Below are positions 35,271 to 44,402 of a stretch of DNA of 64,000 nucleotides, piece by piece. The notes beneath the pieces are model-generated. The model was not told the origin of the DNA. It saw only the letters and a list, made by a program, of their open reading frames with translations, and ran no database searches. The translations under genes were made by a program, and so were the position numbers. Origin of the DNA: Pseudomonadota bacterium. Its GTDB lineage: Bacteria > Pseudomonadota > Gammaproteobacteria > Steroidobacterales > Steroidobacteraceae. Location: the NCBI GenBank assembly GCA_018241445.1, contig JAFEDT010000004.1, forward strand, positions 303,122-367,121, in the 5' to 3' direction. Within the stretch, counting starts at the first letter, position 1. Every line of letters begins with the position of its first letter.

Positions 35271-35879
35271 ATGCGCGTAACCCCTGCAACTGCATCACTA
35301 CTGCTGGCGGCCCTCGTACTGCCTGGCGCACCGTCAGACCTGGCCGCGGCGCCAGCCGTGCAACCCGCTGCTGCGTCACCCCGGGCCGCAGCAGCAGCTG
35401 CTCAACCGCACGACGGTGCGCACGATTTTGACTTCCTGATCGGCGACTGGAAGGCGCACGTCAGGAGGCTGCCCCGGCGTCTGGTCGGATCGCATGACTG
35501 GATCGAATACGACGGTATTTCCCGTCACCACAAGATTCTCAACAGCAACGCAAATCTGGAGGAGTTCGAGGTCGACAGCCCTGCCAGGCACCTGCATATC
35601 AAGGCGCAGACACTGCGCCTGTACAATCCGGACTCGCGCCAGTGGAGCATCTACCTGCTCGACGTCGACAAGGGAACCCTGGAAATGCCGCCGGTCGTGG
35701 GACAGTTCACCGGCCGGCGCGGCGAGTTCTATGACCAGGAGGAGTACGAGGGTCGCGCAGTCCTGGTGCGCTACGTCTGGCTCGATATTTCTCCGAAGTC
35801 GGCCCGCATGGAGCAGGCGTTCTCAGCCGACGGCGGCAAGTCGTGGGAGGTCAACTGGATATGCGATCTGACGCGCTGA
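35271..35879 (+). CDS. Secreted hypothetical protein, DUF1579-like
   Basis: 202 residues with a signal peptide (MRVTPATASLLLAALVLPGA). The mature part starts HDGAHDFDFLIGDWKAHV and continues with RGEFYDQEEYEGRAVLVRYV and SADGGKSWEVNWICD, a lipocalin/calycin-like beta pattern seen in a common family of uncharacterised exported proteins. ATG 35271 is chosen because AAGGAGA lies 6 bases upstream and it starts the signal peptide exactly; an upstream ATG (35238) would bury it. It precedes the feo genes, but a Fur box separates them. Function unknown. Confidence 0.82.
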   Translation: MRVTPATASLLLAALVLPGAPSDLAAAPAVQPAAASPRAAAAAAQPHDGAHDFDFLIGDWKAHVRRLPRRLVGSHDWIEYDGISRHHKILNSNANLEEFEVDSPARHLHIKAQTLRLYNPDSRQWSIYLLDVDKGTLEMPPVVGQFTGRRGEFYDQEEYEGRAVLVRYVWLDISPKSARMEQAFSADGGKSWEVNWICDLTR

Positions 35880-35928
35880 GTGTGTAAGTTCCTGAATTGA
35901 CACGCTGAAATCGGCGGCACCACGGCTC

Positions 35929-35952
35929 TTGCAAATGCGATTGCAAATGCGA
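35929..35952. repeat. 12-bp tandem direct repeat next to the Fur box
   Basis: TTGCAAATGCGA occurs twice back to back (35929-35940, 35941-35952). The second copy overlaps the left half of the Fur palindrome, so the first may act as an extra Fur half-site. Confidence 0.85.
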
Positions 35953-35965
35953 ACGGTTCTCATTT
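35945..35965. promoter_or_regulatory. Fur box upstream of feoA
   Basis: The halves AAATGCGAAC and GTTCTCATTT flank a single central G and form a near-perfect 21-bp palindrome (one mismatch per arm). The element fits the Fur consensus, with dyad AATGAGAA-type halves. It ends 12 bp before the feoA ATG, so iron-bound Fur would block feo transcription. Confidence 0.85.
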
Positions 35966-35977
35966 ATCATCTGGATC

Positions 35978-36301
35978 ATGGACGCGGTTGCAAGCCATGC
36001 AGGTCTGCCTCTCGATCCAGGCTGCGTCAGCCTGGCGGTGCTCTCCCCTGGCGCCCGCGGGCGGGTGGTACGGATCGGGGGGGCGGCTGCCGCCGCCCGA
36101 CCGCCATCGGAGTTGGACCGGCGTCTGCTGGAATTCGGCTTCGTGGACGGCGAGCAGGTGGAGATCGTCGCGGAGGCGCGCCCCGGCCGTGATCCCTTCG
36201 TGGTGCGCGTGGGACATACCACGCTCGCCCTGCGGCGCCGCGAAGCGCAGAACGTCTTTGTAGAACTGCACCACTCCAGGGCGGCCGGGCACACCCCATG
36301 A
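35978..36301 (+). CDS. feoA: FeoA ferrous iron transport accessory protein
   Basis: 107 residues, SH3-like fold. The C-terminal part, LLEFGFVDGEQVEIVAEARP and DPFVVRVGHTTLALRRREAQNV, is the FeoA signature (about 75 residues). The N-terminal 30 residues are an Ala/Gly-rich extension. FeoA is a small cytosolic partner that interacts with FeoB. Its stop overlaps the feoB ATG (ATGA). The start at 35978 lacks a strong Shine-Dalgarno; no better one is evident. Confidence 0.93.
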   Translation: MDAVASHAGLPLDPGCVSLAVLSPGARGRVVRIGGAAAAARPPSELDRRLLEFGFVDGEQVEIVAEARPGRDPFVVRVGHTTLALRRREAQNVFVELHHSRAAGHTP

Positions 36302-38211
36302 ACGCGCCCGCGGCGGCGGCCGTGGCCGCCCCGCAAATGACACTGGCGCTGGTCGGTGTACCCAATAGCGGCAAGACCGCGCTGTTCAACCGCCTGACCG
36401 GCAGCCGCCAGAAGGTGGCCAACTATCCGGGTGTCACCGTCGAACGCAAGGAAGGCCGGCTGGCCGGTACGGCCGGCGCCAGCGCGTGGCGCGTGCTCGA
36501 TCTGCCTGGCGCCTACAGTCTGAGGTCCACGTCGCTCGATGAGGCCATCACGCGGGACGTCGTCCTGGGGCGGCACGCTGCCGAGGCGCGCCCCGACCTG
36601 CTGGTGTGTGTTGTCGATGCCACCAACCTGCGGCTGAGCCTGCGGCTGGTGCTGGAGCTGAAGCGAGTCGGCGTGCCGATGCTGGTAGCGCTGAACATGA
36701 GTGACGTGGCTGATCAGCGCGGCTATCGGCTGGATCGCGCCGCGCTCGCACGAAGTCTCGGCGTGCCAGTCGTGCCGACGGTCGCCGTGCGGGCCGGCGG
36801 CGAGGCATCGCTGTTACAGGCCATCGCCGCCTGGCAGTTACCCGAGGCACACGGCGCGCCCGGCACGAGCGCACCGCCCCCGGATGACTCTGCTGCGGCG
36901 ATCGAGGCCACGCAGCGCGAGGTACGGCGCATCCTGCACGAGGCCGGCTACCACGTCCCCGCGCGCGTGGCGGCGCTGTCGCGGCTGGATGCGATCGTGC
37001 TGCACCCGGTGGCCGGGCCGCTGCTGCTGACCACCGTGCTGTTCCTGATGTTCCAGGCGGTGTTCAGCTGGGCCAAGGCGCCGCAGAACCTGATCAACCA
37101 GGGCATCCAGGCACTCGACACCTGGGTGGCCGCAGTCATGCCCGCAGGTCCGCTGCGCAGCCTGTTGCTGGAGGGCGTGCTGGCCGGCACCGGCAGTGTG
37201 CTGGTGTTCCTGCCGCAGATCCTGATCCTCTTCGCCTTCATCCTCGCACTGGAAGATTCCGGTTACCTGCCGCGCGCGGCTTTCATGCTAGACCGGCTGA
37301 TGGGCCGCGTCGGCCTGTCGGGCCGGGCCTTCATCCCGTTGCTGTCGAGCTTCGCCTGCGCGATCCCGGGAATCATGGCGACCCGCACCATTCCTTCCGC
37401 GCGCGATCGCCTGGCGACCATCATGATCGCACCGCTGATGACCTGTTCGGCACGACTGCCGGTATACGCTCTGCTGATCGGCGCCTTCATACCGCCGCGG
37501 CCGGTCGGTCTCTTCAATCTGCGCGGCCTGGTGTTGTTTGCCCTGTATTTCGCCGGGGTCGCAAGCGCGCTGGCGGTGGCCTGGGTCCTCAAGCGCACCA
37601 TGATGCACGGCGAATACCGGCCGCTGCTGCTGGAGTTGCCCGAGTACCGCATGCCGCACCTGTCGAACCTGCTGCTGGGCCTGTGGGAACGTTGCCGCAT
37701 CTTCCTGACGCGCGTCGGTACGGTGATCCTGACACTCATGGTGGTGCTGTGGGGCCTGGCCAGCTTCCCGCCGCCGCCTGCGGGAGCACAGGAACCCGCG
37801 ATCTACTACAGCATCGCCGGCTACCTGGGGCGCGGCCTGCAGCACCTGTTTGCGCCGCTCGGCTTCAACTGGCAGATCTCGGTGGCGCTGGTGCCCGGTC
37901 TGGCGGCACGCGAGGTTGCCGTGGGCGCCCTGGGCACGGTGTATGCGATGTCCCAGGGGCAGGCGGACATGGCAGGCGCGCTGACGGCGCTGATTGCCCG
38001 CCAGTGGACGCTGGCGACGGGCCTGGCACTGCTGGCCTGGTACGTGTTTGCGCCGCAGTGCCTGTCGACGCTGGCGGTGGTGAAGCGCGAAACCAACTCC
38101 TGGCGCTACCCGCTGTACATGGCCGCGTACCTGTTCGCCCTCGCCTACGCCGCGGCTTTCGTCACCTACCGCATCGCGCTGGCCTGCGGCGGCGGGGCGG
38201 GGTTTGCATGA
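36298..38211 (+). CDS. feoB: Ferrous iron transporter FeoB
   Basis: 637 residues. The N-terminal G domain has G1 GVPNSGKTALFN, G3 DLPGAYSL and G4 LNMSD. A helical linker and membrane domain with two Gate regions follow (FAFILALEDSGYLPRAAF; ARLPVYALLIGAF; LAAREVAVGALGTVYAM). The C-terminus is short compared with E. coli (773 aa) because the final cytosolic FeoC-binding part is missing, but the transport core is complete. It moves Fe2+ into the cytosol. Coupled to feoA before it and to a small membrane gene after it. Confidence 0.95.
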   Translation: MNAPAAAAVAAPQMTLALVGVPNSGKTALFNRLTGSRQKVANYPGVTVERKEGRLAGTAGASAWRVLDLPGAYSLRSTSLDEAITRDVVLGRHAAEARPDLLVCVVDATNLRLSLRLVLELKRVGVPMLVALNMSDVADQRGYRLDRAALARSLGVPVVPTVAVRAGGEASLLQAIAAWQLPEAHGAPGTSAPPPDDSAAAIEATQREVRRILHEAGYHVPARVAALSRLDAIVLHPVAGPLLLTTVLFLMFQAVFSWAKAPQNLINQGIQALDTWVAAVMPAGPLRSLLLEGVLAGTGSVLVFLPQILILFAFILALEDSGYLPRAAFMLDRLMGRVGLSGRAFIPLLSSFACAIPGIMATRTIPSARDRLATIMIAPLMTCSARLPVYALLIGAFIPPRPVGLFNLRGLVLFALYFAGVASALAVAWVLKRTMMHGEYRPLLLELPEYRMPHLSNLLLGLWERCRIFLTRVGTVILTLMVVLWGLASFPPPPAGAQEPAIYYSIAGYLGRGLQHLFAPLGFNWQISVALVPGLAAREVAVGALGTVYAMSQGQADMAGALTALIARQWTLATGLALLAWYVFAPQCLSTLAVVKRETNSWRYPLYMAAYLFALAYAAAFVTYRIALACGGGAGFA

Positions 38212-38552
38212 ACCTGCTCGTGCAACAGGTGCTGGTAACCCTGCTGGTGCTCGTCTGCGTGCTGCTCGCGGCCTGGCGGCTGGCATCGGTGCGGCTGCGC
38301 CTGAAGCTGCTGGATGCGCTGGAGCGCATCGCGCCGCTGCCGCTCGCCGGCTGGCGCGCGCGCCTGCGCCAGCGGGCGCTGGCGCAGCTTACCGCGGCCT
38401 GCGGCGGCTGCTCGCGCGCGGACGCGGGTGCTGCGGCTGCCACACCCGGCCACAAGGGGCGCGGATTGCGCCCGGCGCTGCGCGGGCTGCCAGGCCGCAC
38501 TACGCCGGGCGGGCAGCCCCCGAATCGAACACCTGGCGCACCTCGCCGTTGA
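38208..38552 (+). CDS. Small Cys-containing membrane protein after feoB (DUF6587-like)
   Basis: 114 residues. An N-terminal transmembrane helix (LLVQQVLVTLLVLVCVLLAA) is followed by an Arg-rich cytosolic region, a CGGC motif (AACGGCSRAD) and a Pro/Gly/Arg-rich tail. Such proteins (DUF6587) follow feoB in several gammaproteobacteria. The position of feoC, which this organism lacks here, suggests a feo accessory role, possibly metal or Fe-S related through the two Cys; this is inference. Its ATG overlaps the feoB stop (ATGA). Its 3' end overlaps the convergent GNAT gene by 53 bp. Confidence 0.75.
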   Translation: MNLLVQQVLVTLLVLVCVLLAAWRLASVRLRLKLLDALERIAPLPLAGWRARLRQRALAQLTAACGGCSRADAGAAAATPGHKGRGLRPALRGLPGRTTPGGQPPNRTPGAPRR

Positions 38553-39024
38553 CGATGCGTTCCTGGTAGGCGCCGCGGGTGTAGGCCGCCAGCACGCGGC
38601 GCCAGAAGCTGACCGCGACGGTGTTACGCAGGTACTCGCTGATCTCCCAGCGGCCGGCGAAGCGGCTCAGGATCAGTTGCACCGCGATGCGGCCGATTCC
38701 CAGGCGCCGCTGCGCGCGCGCGATGAAGAACTCCGCCATCTGGTATTCGCTGCGCGCGCCACGCGCCGCGGCGGGAACGCGCAGCACCCGTGCAAAGCCC
38801 ACCGGTTCGCTGCCGCGCACGATCACCAGCGGGTAGGTGTTGGGATCGCCGAACCAGTGCGCGATCTGGTCCGGCTCACGGTGTCCGATCTCGCCCAGCC
38901 GCGGAAACACCCCGGTGCCGGGGTTCAGGTCATCCAGGTAATCGCCGTAGACGCTCTGGATCCAGGCGCGATCGGCCTGCCCGGTACGGGCATCACGCAC
39001 CGCAACTGTCGGTACGCTGTTCAC
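38500..39024 (-). CDS. GNAT-family acetyltransferase
   Basis: 174 residues. The acetyl-CoA pyrophosphate-binding motif RRLGIGRIAVQL follows the strand SEYQMAEFFIA, and an N-terminal alpha/beta region contains FARVLRVPAAA. The substrate cannot be assigned. A GTG start at 39024 is used since no ATG lies nearby; there is no Shine-Dalgarno, so start confidence is low. It overlaps the tail of the small feo-linked gene on the opposite strand. Confidence 0.72.
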   Translation of the reverse strand: MNSVPTVAVRDARTGQADRAWIQSVYGDYLDDLNPGTGVFPRLGEIGHREPDQIAHWFGDPNTYPLVIVRGSEPVGFARVLRVPAAARGARSEYQMAEFFIARAQRRLGIGRIAVQLILSRFAGRWEISEYLRNTVAVSFWRRVLAAYTRGAYQERIVNGEVRQVFDSGAARPA

Positions 39025-39056
39025 GGGCGCAGTCGCGATCCACTGCGTGAGAAAAC

Positions 39057-39103
39057 AAAAAGGCCCGGACAGCTCGCTGGTGCGAGCGGCCCGGGCCCCT
39101 TTG
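39057..39103 (-). terminator. Rho-independent terminator of the Ala-rich lipoprotein gene
   Basis: The stem GGCCCGG/CCGGGCC (39062-39068 with 39091-39097) encloses an inner stem GCTCGC/GCGAGC (39072-39077 with 39082-39087). On the minus strand it is followed by TTTTTGTTTT. A strong terminator directly after the stop at 39121, on the 5' side of the GNAT start. Confidence 0.85.
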
Positions 39104-39120
39104 AGCCAGAACGAAGCGAG

Positions 39121-39447
39121 TTACTGCTTCGGCTGTTCGGCCGGCGGCGTGGCGGCGGGAGCCGCAGCGCCGGCAGCGGTGGCAGCAGCATCGCCAGCAG
39201 CCTTCGCCGTGTCGGCAGCGGCCTGGCCGGCGGCCGTCGCAGCCTGGCCCGCGGCACCCGCGGCATCCTTGGCGGCATCGGCAGCCTGCGTGGCGGCAGC
39301 GCCGGCAGCGTTGGCAGCATCGGCAGCCGCGTTCGCGGCGGGAGCAGCAGGAGCGGCAGCCTGGTCGGTGCTGGCAGATTCCTGCTTCGCGCAGGCCGTC
39401 AGCATCAGCGCGGCTACGATTGCGCTAAGAGCAAGTTTAGTGTTCAT
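39121..39447 (-). CDS. Ala-rich small lipoprotein
   Basis: 108 residues. The signal ends at the lipobox LTAC (MNTKLALSAIVAALMLTACA). The mature part is almost entirely Ala with Asp, Gln, Lys and Gly in a roughly 7- to 11-residue pattern (AAADAANAAGAAATQAADAA), suggesting a long amphipathic helix or a Lpp-like coiled structure. It ends in a Pro-rich PPAEQPKQ. Composition-biased lipoproteins like this are common but have no assigned function. It has its own promoter-like and terminator signals, so it is a monocistronic unit. Confidence 0.75.
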   Translation of the reverse strand: MNTKLALSAIVAALMLTACAKQESASTDQAAAPAAPAANAAADAANAAGAAATQAADAAKDAAGAAGQAATAAGQAAADTAKAAGDAAATAAGAAAPAATPPAEQPKQ

Positions 39448-39535
39448 CGATCGGTACCCCGAGAAGCAAGAGTTGTGTTGAAACCACGACCGTCAGGTCG
39501 CCCGCCTGCCCCTACCGGGGTTGCGGAGCGCAAAT

Positions 39536-39563
39536 TCTATAGAAGTCACGCTAGGATTGGAAA
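39536..39563 (-). promoter_or_regulatory. Possible promoter of the Ala-rich lipoprotein gene
   Basis: On the minus strand TTTCCA (39558-39563) and TATAGA (39536-39541) are separated by 16 bp, about 85 bp before the ATG. Moderate match to a sigma-70 promoter. Confidence 0.35.
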
Positions 39564-39692
39564 GTACTACGACAGGTTTTCGTGTCGGCTTGAAGCGACA
39601 GGCGTGCCGGGGGCAGTCCCTGGGCCTGCGCACGGACGGCCGACCCGCGGGCCAGCGCCCTCCTACAAGCGAAAACAGGCATCCTGAAGGAC

Positions 39693-41054
39693 ATGACAGC
39701 GAGCTTTGCCCCGGATCCCTCACTGCAGAAGAGCTTGCAATCCGCATTTGCCCCGCACCTGCGCGCCCTGTGCGAGCGCACCTCTGTGGCGTTGGCGGCA
39801 GGCGGGTATACGGGACTTCTGGTATCCGCGGGGACCGCGCCCCTGTTGTTCGCGGACGACCGTACCGCGCCTTACGTGCCCAACCCCCACTTTCGCGCCT
39901 GGGTGCCACTTGCGAACGCCCCCGGCAGTTTTCTGTGGTTCGAGCCCGGCGCGAAGCCGCGCCTGCTGATCCACAGCCCGGATGACTACTGGCACCGCAG
40001 CCCGGGGATTCCGGACAGCTATTGGAGCCCGGAATTTGACATACATGTGGCTGCGGATCCGGCCGCGATCCGCGCCCTCCTCCCTTCAGACCTGTCGCGG
40101 GCGGCGTACCTGGGCGAGGGCTTTTCGTTCCTGACCGCGTTGGGTCCGGGAGCCGTGAACCCGCCGGCCCTGTTGCGCCGCCTCGACTACGCAAGAGCTG
40201 CCAAGAGCCCGTACGAACTGCTGTGCCTGAGGCAGGCCTCGCGCCTGGGGGCGCTCGCCCACCGGGCCGCCGAACGCGCCTTTAGCCAGGGTCACAGCGA
40301 ACTGCAGATCGAGCTGGCCTTCCTGGCAGCCTGTGGCCAGCGGGAACAGGACCTACCCTACAATCCCATCATCGCGCTCAACGGCGCCGGTGCGGTGTTG
40401 CATTACCAGCACCTCGACCCGCTGCCGCCTCAGATCCACCGCTCCCTGCTGATCGATGCCGGCTGCTCTTTCGCCGGGTACCCGAGCGACATCACCCGTA
40501 CGTTCAGCGCGCACGAGGACGATTTCGCAGCCCTGGTTCGGGCCATGGACGCCATGCAGCAGCGCTTGTGCGCCAGGGTGCGGCCGGGACTGGACTGGCG
40601 GGAACTGCACCTGGACGCGCACCGGGAGACCGCGGGGGTGCTCCACCAGGCCGGAATCGTCCGCTGCGGCGAGGACGAAGCGGTGGCCAGCGGCGTGACC
40701 GCGGTGTTCTTTCCTCACGGCGTAGGGCACCTGCTGGGCGTCACGGTGCACGACGCCGGGGGCTGGCTGCGCGGGCCGGAAGGCGGACAGATACCGCCTC
40801 CGGACGGGCATCCGAACCTGCGCCTCACCCGGGTGCTGGAGGAAAACTTCGTCGTGACCATGGAGCCCGGGCTCTATTTCATCGAGTCGCTGCTGGCCGC
40901 GGCCCGCGGGGACGCGAGGGGCCGGCGCATCGACTGGGCGCGGGTTGAGCAGTTTGCACCCTGCGGCGGAATCCGGATCGAGGACGACCTCGCCGTCACG
41001 GTGCGGGGCTGCGAGAACCTGACCCGCGATGCGTTTCGCGAGCTGACCGGATGA
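39693..41054 (+). CDS. pepQ: Xaa-Pro dipeptidase
   Basis: 453 residues. An N-terminal creatinase-like domain is followed by a pita-bread metallopeptidase domain. The metal ligands are visible as Asp in LLIDAGCSFAG, Asp in SDITRTF, His in HGVGHLLGVTVHD, Glu in VVTMEPGLYFI and Glu in GGIRIEDDLAV. It cleaves dipeptides with C-terminal proline; PepQ also hydrolyses some organophosphates. The length is close to E. coli PepQ (443). AAGG directly precedes the ATG. A C-terminal arrangement typical of PepQ (ESLLAAARGDARGRRIDWARVE) supports PepQ over PepP. Confidence 0.94.
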   Translation: MTASFAPDPSLQKSLQSAFAPHLRALCERTSVALAAGGYTGLLVSAGTAPLLFADDRTAPYVPNPHFRAWVPLANAPGSFLWFEPGAKPRLLIHSPDDYWHRSPGIPDSYWSPEFDIHVAADPAAIRALLPSDLSRAAYLGEGFSFLTALGPGAVNPPALLRRLDYARAAKSPYELLCLRQASRLGALAHRAAERAFSQGHSELQIELAFLAACGQREQDLPYNPIIALNGAGAVLHYQHLDPLPPQIHRSLLIDAGCSFAGYPSDITRTFSAHEDDFAALVRAMDAMQQRLCARVRPGLDWRELHLDAHRETAGVLHQAGIVRCGEDEAVASGVTAVFFPHGVGHLLGVTVHDAGGWLRGPEGGQIPPPDGHPNLRLTRVLEENFVVTMEPGLYFIESLLAAARGDARGRRIDWARVEQFAPCGGIRIEDDLAVTVRGCENLTRDAFRELTG

Positions 41055-41092
41055 AAAAAGCGGCCGGCGCCCTTGAGGGTGCGCCAGCCGCC
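41054..41092 (-). terminator. Terminator of mscL, bidirectional region with pepQ
   Basis: A GC-rich stem (about 41060-41070 with 41080-41091: GCGGCCGGCGC paired with GCGCCAGCCGC) has six A on its plus-strand 5' side. It therefore ends in six U on the minus strand. It fits a terminator for mscL; the plus-strand reading lacks a U-tract. Confidence 0.75.
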
Positions 41093-41125
41093 TCAGCTCA
41101 TATTGTCTCTATATTGAGACTATAA

Positions 41126-41518
41126 CTATCTTTTTGCCAGTAGATCTCTGATCTGTTGCAACAATGACTCCGTAGGCGTGGGCCCCGGGGGAGGTGCATC
41201 GGCTGCGGGGCGCTTCAGTTTGTTCAGGCCCTTGATGACGATGAAGATCGCCAGGGCAATGATGATGAAGTCGAAGATCGTCTGCAGGAACACGCCGTAC
41301 TTCAGCATCACCGGTGCGCCCTTGGCATCGGTGGCGACCTGCACGGCCAGGCTCGTGAAGTTGACGCCTCCAAGCAGGGGTGACAACGCCGGCATGATCA
41401 CGTCCCCCACCAGAGACGAGACGATCTTGCCGAAGGCGCCGCCGATCACGACGCCGACGGCCATATCGACGACGTTGCCCTTCATTGCAAATTCTTTGAA
41501 TTCGGAAGCAAAACTCAT
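41126..41518 (-). CDS. mscL: Large-conductance mechanosensitive channel
   Basis: 130 residues: amphipathic N-helix ([20 protein letters not shown]), TM1 ([20 protein letters not shown]), periplasmic loop, TM2 ([19 protein letters not shown]) and a C-terminal bundle ending [12 protein letters not shown]. It opens under hypo-osmotic membrane tension. ATG 41518 is chosen over a longer frame because GGGAGG lies 7 bases upstream and the sequence from there matches the canonical N-terminus. Confidence 0.96.
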   Translation of the reverse strand: MSFASEFKEFAMKGNVVDMAVGVVIGGAFGKIVSSLVGDVIMPALSPLLGGVNFTSLAVQVATDAKGAPVMLKYGVFLQTIFDFIIIALAIFIVIKGLNKLKRPAADAPPPGPTPTESLLQQIRDLLAKR

Positions 41519-41620
41519 GGTTATCCCTCCCGCCCGGTTCTGGGCGAGGAACAGCCTAGCGGAGTGGGTGGCGTGCCCGCAATTGCCGACATGAAACCAG
41601 CCGCTTGCGTGCGCGCCCAC

Positions 41621-41660
41621 AAAAAAGCCGCCGCACCGGATCAGCAGTGCGGCGGCTTTG
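41621..41660 (-). terminator. Terminator at the end of the alpha ribosomal protein operon
   Basis: A perfect 10-bp stem GCCGCCGCAC/GTGCGGCGGC (41627-41636 with 41647-41656) has six U on the minus strand (plus-strand AAAAAA 41621-41626). It is placed right after rplQ; the plus-strand TTTG gives weak bidirectionality. Confidence 0.9.
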
Positions 41661-41706
41661 TATTTACCCGGCAGGCGCCATGCTGCGCTCGCCCAGGACC
41701 CTCGCC

Positions 41707-42207
41707 TCAGGCAGCAGCCTTCTTGCGGGCCCGCTTCTTCGGCGCCTCGGCAGGTGCGGCGGCAGCCTCATCGCCAGCGGCGGCCTTCTTTCTCGCGCGG
41801 CGCGGTTTCTTCTTGCCCTCCTCGTCGGGGGCGGCGGCCGCGACCGGCTGCGGCCGCTCGACGAGCTGCATCATCGCCATCGGCGCAGAATCGCCCGGCC
41901 GCGGCAGCATGCGCAGGATGCGCGTGTAGCCGCCGGCTCGGGTGCGAAAGCGCGGCCCCAGGTCAGCGAACAGCTTCTCCACCACCTCGCTGTCGCGCAG
42001 CCGCGAGAAAGCGAGGCGGCGATTCGCCTCGGCGTCCTTCTTGGCGAGCGTGATCAGCGGTTCCACCACGCGCCGCAGCTCCTTGGCCTTGGGCAACGTG
42101 GTGCGGATCGTCTCGTGACGCAACAACGAGACGGACATGTTCCGCAGCATGGCGTGCCGATGCGGGGCATTGCGCGAGAGCTGACGGCCGGAAAGATGAT
42201 GACGCAT
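41707..42207 (-). CDS. rplQ: 50S ribosomal protein L17
   Basis: 166 residues. The conserved core is the first 120 ([60 protein letters not shown]). The remaining approximately 45 residues are a Lys/Ala/Arg-rich low-complexity tail ([20 protein letters not shown]), longer than E. coli L17 (127 aa). Last gene of the supercluster, followed by the terminator. Confidence 0.97.
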   Translation of the reverse strand: MRHHLSGRQLSRNAPHRHAMLRNMSVSLLRHETIRTTLPKAKELRRVVEPLITLAKKDAEANRRLAFSRLRDSEVVEKLFADLGPRFRTRAGGYTRILRMLPRPGDSAPMAMMQLVERPQPVAAAAPDEEGKKKPRRARKKAAAGDEAAAAPAEAPKKRARKKAAA

Positions 42208-42216
42208 GGCAGGTCC

Positions 42217-43221
42217 TTACAGAACGTCGCGCTCTTCGTCGTGCTTCAGTCCGGCCGGCGGCCAGCCGTCCAGGCGCATGCCCAGCATCAGGCCGTGGCT
42301 CTGCAACACTTCCTTGATCTCGGTGAGCGACTTCTTGCCGAGGTTCGGCGTGCGCAGCAGCTCCACCTCGGTGCGCTGCACCAGGTCGCCGATGTAGTGG
42401 ATGTTCTCCGCCTTGAGGCAGTTGGCGCTGCGCACGGTCAGCTCCAGCTCGTCCACGGGGCGCAGCAGGATAGGATCGAACTGCATCTCCGAGACCTTGG
42501 CCGAGGTCTCTTCCTCGCCCTGCAGGTCGACGAACACCGACAGCTGGTCCTTGAGGATGCTGCCGGCGCGGCGGATGGCTTCCTCCGCGTCGATGGTGCC
42601 GTTGGTCTCGATGTCGATGACCAGCTTGTCCAGGTCGGTACGCTGCTCCACGCGCGCGGCGTCGACCGAGTAGGTCACGCGCCGCACCGGCGAGAAGGAG
42701 GCATCGAGCTGCAGCCGGCCGATCGGGCGGGTCTGCTCCTCGAAGGCAGCGCGCGCGGCAGCCGGCCGATAGCCGCGGCCGCGCTCGACGCGCAGTGTCA
42801 TGGACAGCTCGCCGGCCTTGGTCAGGTTGGCGATCACCAGGTCCTTGTTGACGACTTCGACGTCGTGGTCGGCCTGGATGTCACCCGCCGTGACCGGCCC
42901 CGGGCCCTTCTTGTGCAGGCGCAGCTCGGCAGAATCGCGCGAGTGCATGCGCAGCGCCACCGACTTGAGGTTGAGCAGGACGTCGACCACGTCCTCCTGC
43001 ACGCCCTCGATGCTGGTGTACTCGTGCAGTACGCCGTCGATCTCCACCTCGGTGATGGCGCTGCCGGGCATGGACGACAGCAGCACACGCCGCAAGGCGT
43101 TGCCCAGCGTGTGGCCGAAGCCGCGCTCGAACGGCTCGATCACCACGCGCGCCTGGCGCGGCGCTACCGGCTGCACCTTCACCACGCGCGGCCTCAGGAA
43201 CTCGCTCACAGAACCCTGCAT
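42217..43221 (-). CDS. rpoA: RNA polymerase alpha subunit
   Basis: 334 residues: N-terminal dimerisation domain ([20 protein letters not shown]), linker, C-terminal domain with the UP-element-binding region ([39 protein letters not shown]). Assembles core RNA polymerase and contacts UP elements and activators. It lies 9 bp before rplQ. Typical length. Confidence 0.98.
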   Translation of the reverse strand: MQGSVSEFLRPRVVKVQPVAPRQARVVIEPFERGFGHTLGNALRRVLLSSMPGSAITEVEIDGVLHEYTSIEGVQEDVVDVLLNLKSVALRMHSRDSAELRLHKKGPGPVTAGDIQADHDVEVVNKDLVIANLTKAGELSMTLRVERGRGYRPAAARAAFEEQTRPIGRLQLDASFSPVRRVTYSVDAARVEQRTDLDKLVIDIETNGTIDAEEAIRRAGSILKDQLSVFVDLQGEEETSAKVSEMQFDPILLRPVDELELTVRSANCLKAENIHYIGDLVQRTEVELLRTPNLGKKSLTEIKEVLQSHGLMLGMRLDGWPPAGLKHDEERDVL

Positions 43222-43316
43222 TGCTTAACTCGCTTGCCGGCCAGTACGCCGGCGCTTTCTCCATGACACCTGCGCCCGAGATGGGGGCTGCGGGCCCCCA
43301 TTTCAAGCACAATCAA

Positions 43317-43940
43317 TTACTTGGAATACAGCTCCACGACCAGGTTCTCGTTGATGTCCGGCAGGATGTCGTCGCGCCCGGGGGCGGACTTGAATACGCC
43401 GCGGAATTCCTTGTCGTTGACTTCCACCCAGTCCGGCAGCCCGACCTGCTGCGCGATGTTCAGCGCGCTCTGGATGCGCAGCTGTTTGCGCGACTTCTCG
43501 CGCACCTGCACGATGTCGCCGGCGCGCACCTGGTAGGAGGAGATGGTCACACCCTTCTCATTGACGGTGATCGCCTTGTGGCTCACCAGCTGGCGCGCCT
43601 CGGCGCGCGTGGCGGCAAAACCCATGCGGTAGACCACGTTGTCCAGGCGGCACTCCAGCAGCTTCAGCAGGTTCTCACCCGTGGCGCCGGCGCGGCGCGC
43701 GGCCTCCTCGTAGTAGTTGCCGAACTGCCGCTCGAGCACGCCGTACATGCGGCGCAGCTTCTGCTTCTCGCGCAGCTGCAGGCCGTAGTCGGACAGCCGC
43801 TGCCGCCGCTCGCTCTTGATGCCGCCGGGCGGCACCGAGAGCTTGCACTTGTTTTCCAGCGGCTTGACGCCGCTCTTGAGGAACAGGTCGGTGCCCTCGC
43901 GACGCGAGAGCTTGCATTTTGGTCCGATGTAACGCGCCAT
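43317..43940 (-). CDS. rpsD: 30S ribosomal protein S4
   Basis: 207 residues ([20 protein letters not shown] onwards, with an S4 RNA-binding fold [20 protein letters not shown]). A 16S rRNA primary binder; in E. coli S4 also represses the alpha operon. ATG 43940 gives the exact family N-terminus. Upstream in-frame sequence is rpsK read in the wrong frame. Confidence 0.97.
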   Translation of the reverse strand: MARYIGPKCKLSRREGTDLFLKSGVKPLENKCKLSVPPGGIKSERRQRLSDYGLQLREKQKLRRMYGVLERQFGNYYEEAARRAGATGENLLKLLECRLDNVVYRMGFAATRAEARQLVSHKAITVNEKGVTISSYQVRAGDIVQVREKSRKQLRIQSALNIAQQVGLPDWVEVNDKEFRGVFKSAPGRDDILPDINENLVVELYSK

Positions 43941-43951
43941 ATTGTAACCCT

Positions 43952-44392
43952 CTAGACCCTGCGCTTCTTGGGCGGGCGGCAGCCGTTGTGCGGGATCGGC
44001 GTGACGTCGGAGATGCCGGTGATCTTCAGGCCGCAGTTGTTCAGCGCGCGCACCGCCGACTCGCGTCCCGGGCCGGGTCCACCGACACGCACCTCGACGT
44101 TCTTGACGCCGTGCTCCTGGGCGGCCACGCCGGCCTTCTCGGCCGCCACCTGGGCGGCGAACGGCGTGCTCTTGCGCGAGCCGCGGAAGCCGCAGCCGCC
44201 GGCCGTGGCCCACGACAGCGTGTTGCCCTGCCGGTCGGTGATGGTGATGATCGTGTTGTTGAAGGAGGCGTGCACGTGCGCAATCGCATCCAGCACGTTC
44301 TTGCGCGACTTCTTCGCCTTCTTTGGCGCCGCGGCGCTGCCGGCGGCGGCGGCCGGCGCGGGCGCGGCTCCCTGGGGTTTCTGCTCAGCCAT
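43952..44392 (-). CDS. rpsK: 30S ribosomal protein S11
   Basis: 146 residues; the S11 core begins [20 protein letters not shown] and ends [20 protein letters not shown]. It carries an N-terminal extension of about 25 residues rich in Ala and Pro ([20 protein letters not shown]) absent from the E. coli protein (129 aa). Part of the 30S platform. 11 bp before rpsD. Confidence 0.97.
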   Translation of the reverse strand: MAEQKPQGAAPAPAAAAGSAAAPKKAKKSRKNVLDAIAHVHASFNNTIITITDRQGNTLSWATAGGCGFRGSRKSTPFAAQVAAEKAGVAAQEHGVKNVEVRVGGPGPGRESAVRALNNCGLKITGISDVTPIPHNGCRPPKKRRV

Positions 44393-44402
44393 GCTCTATG
44401 CC

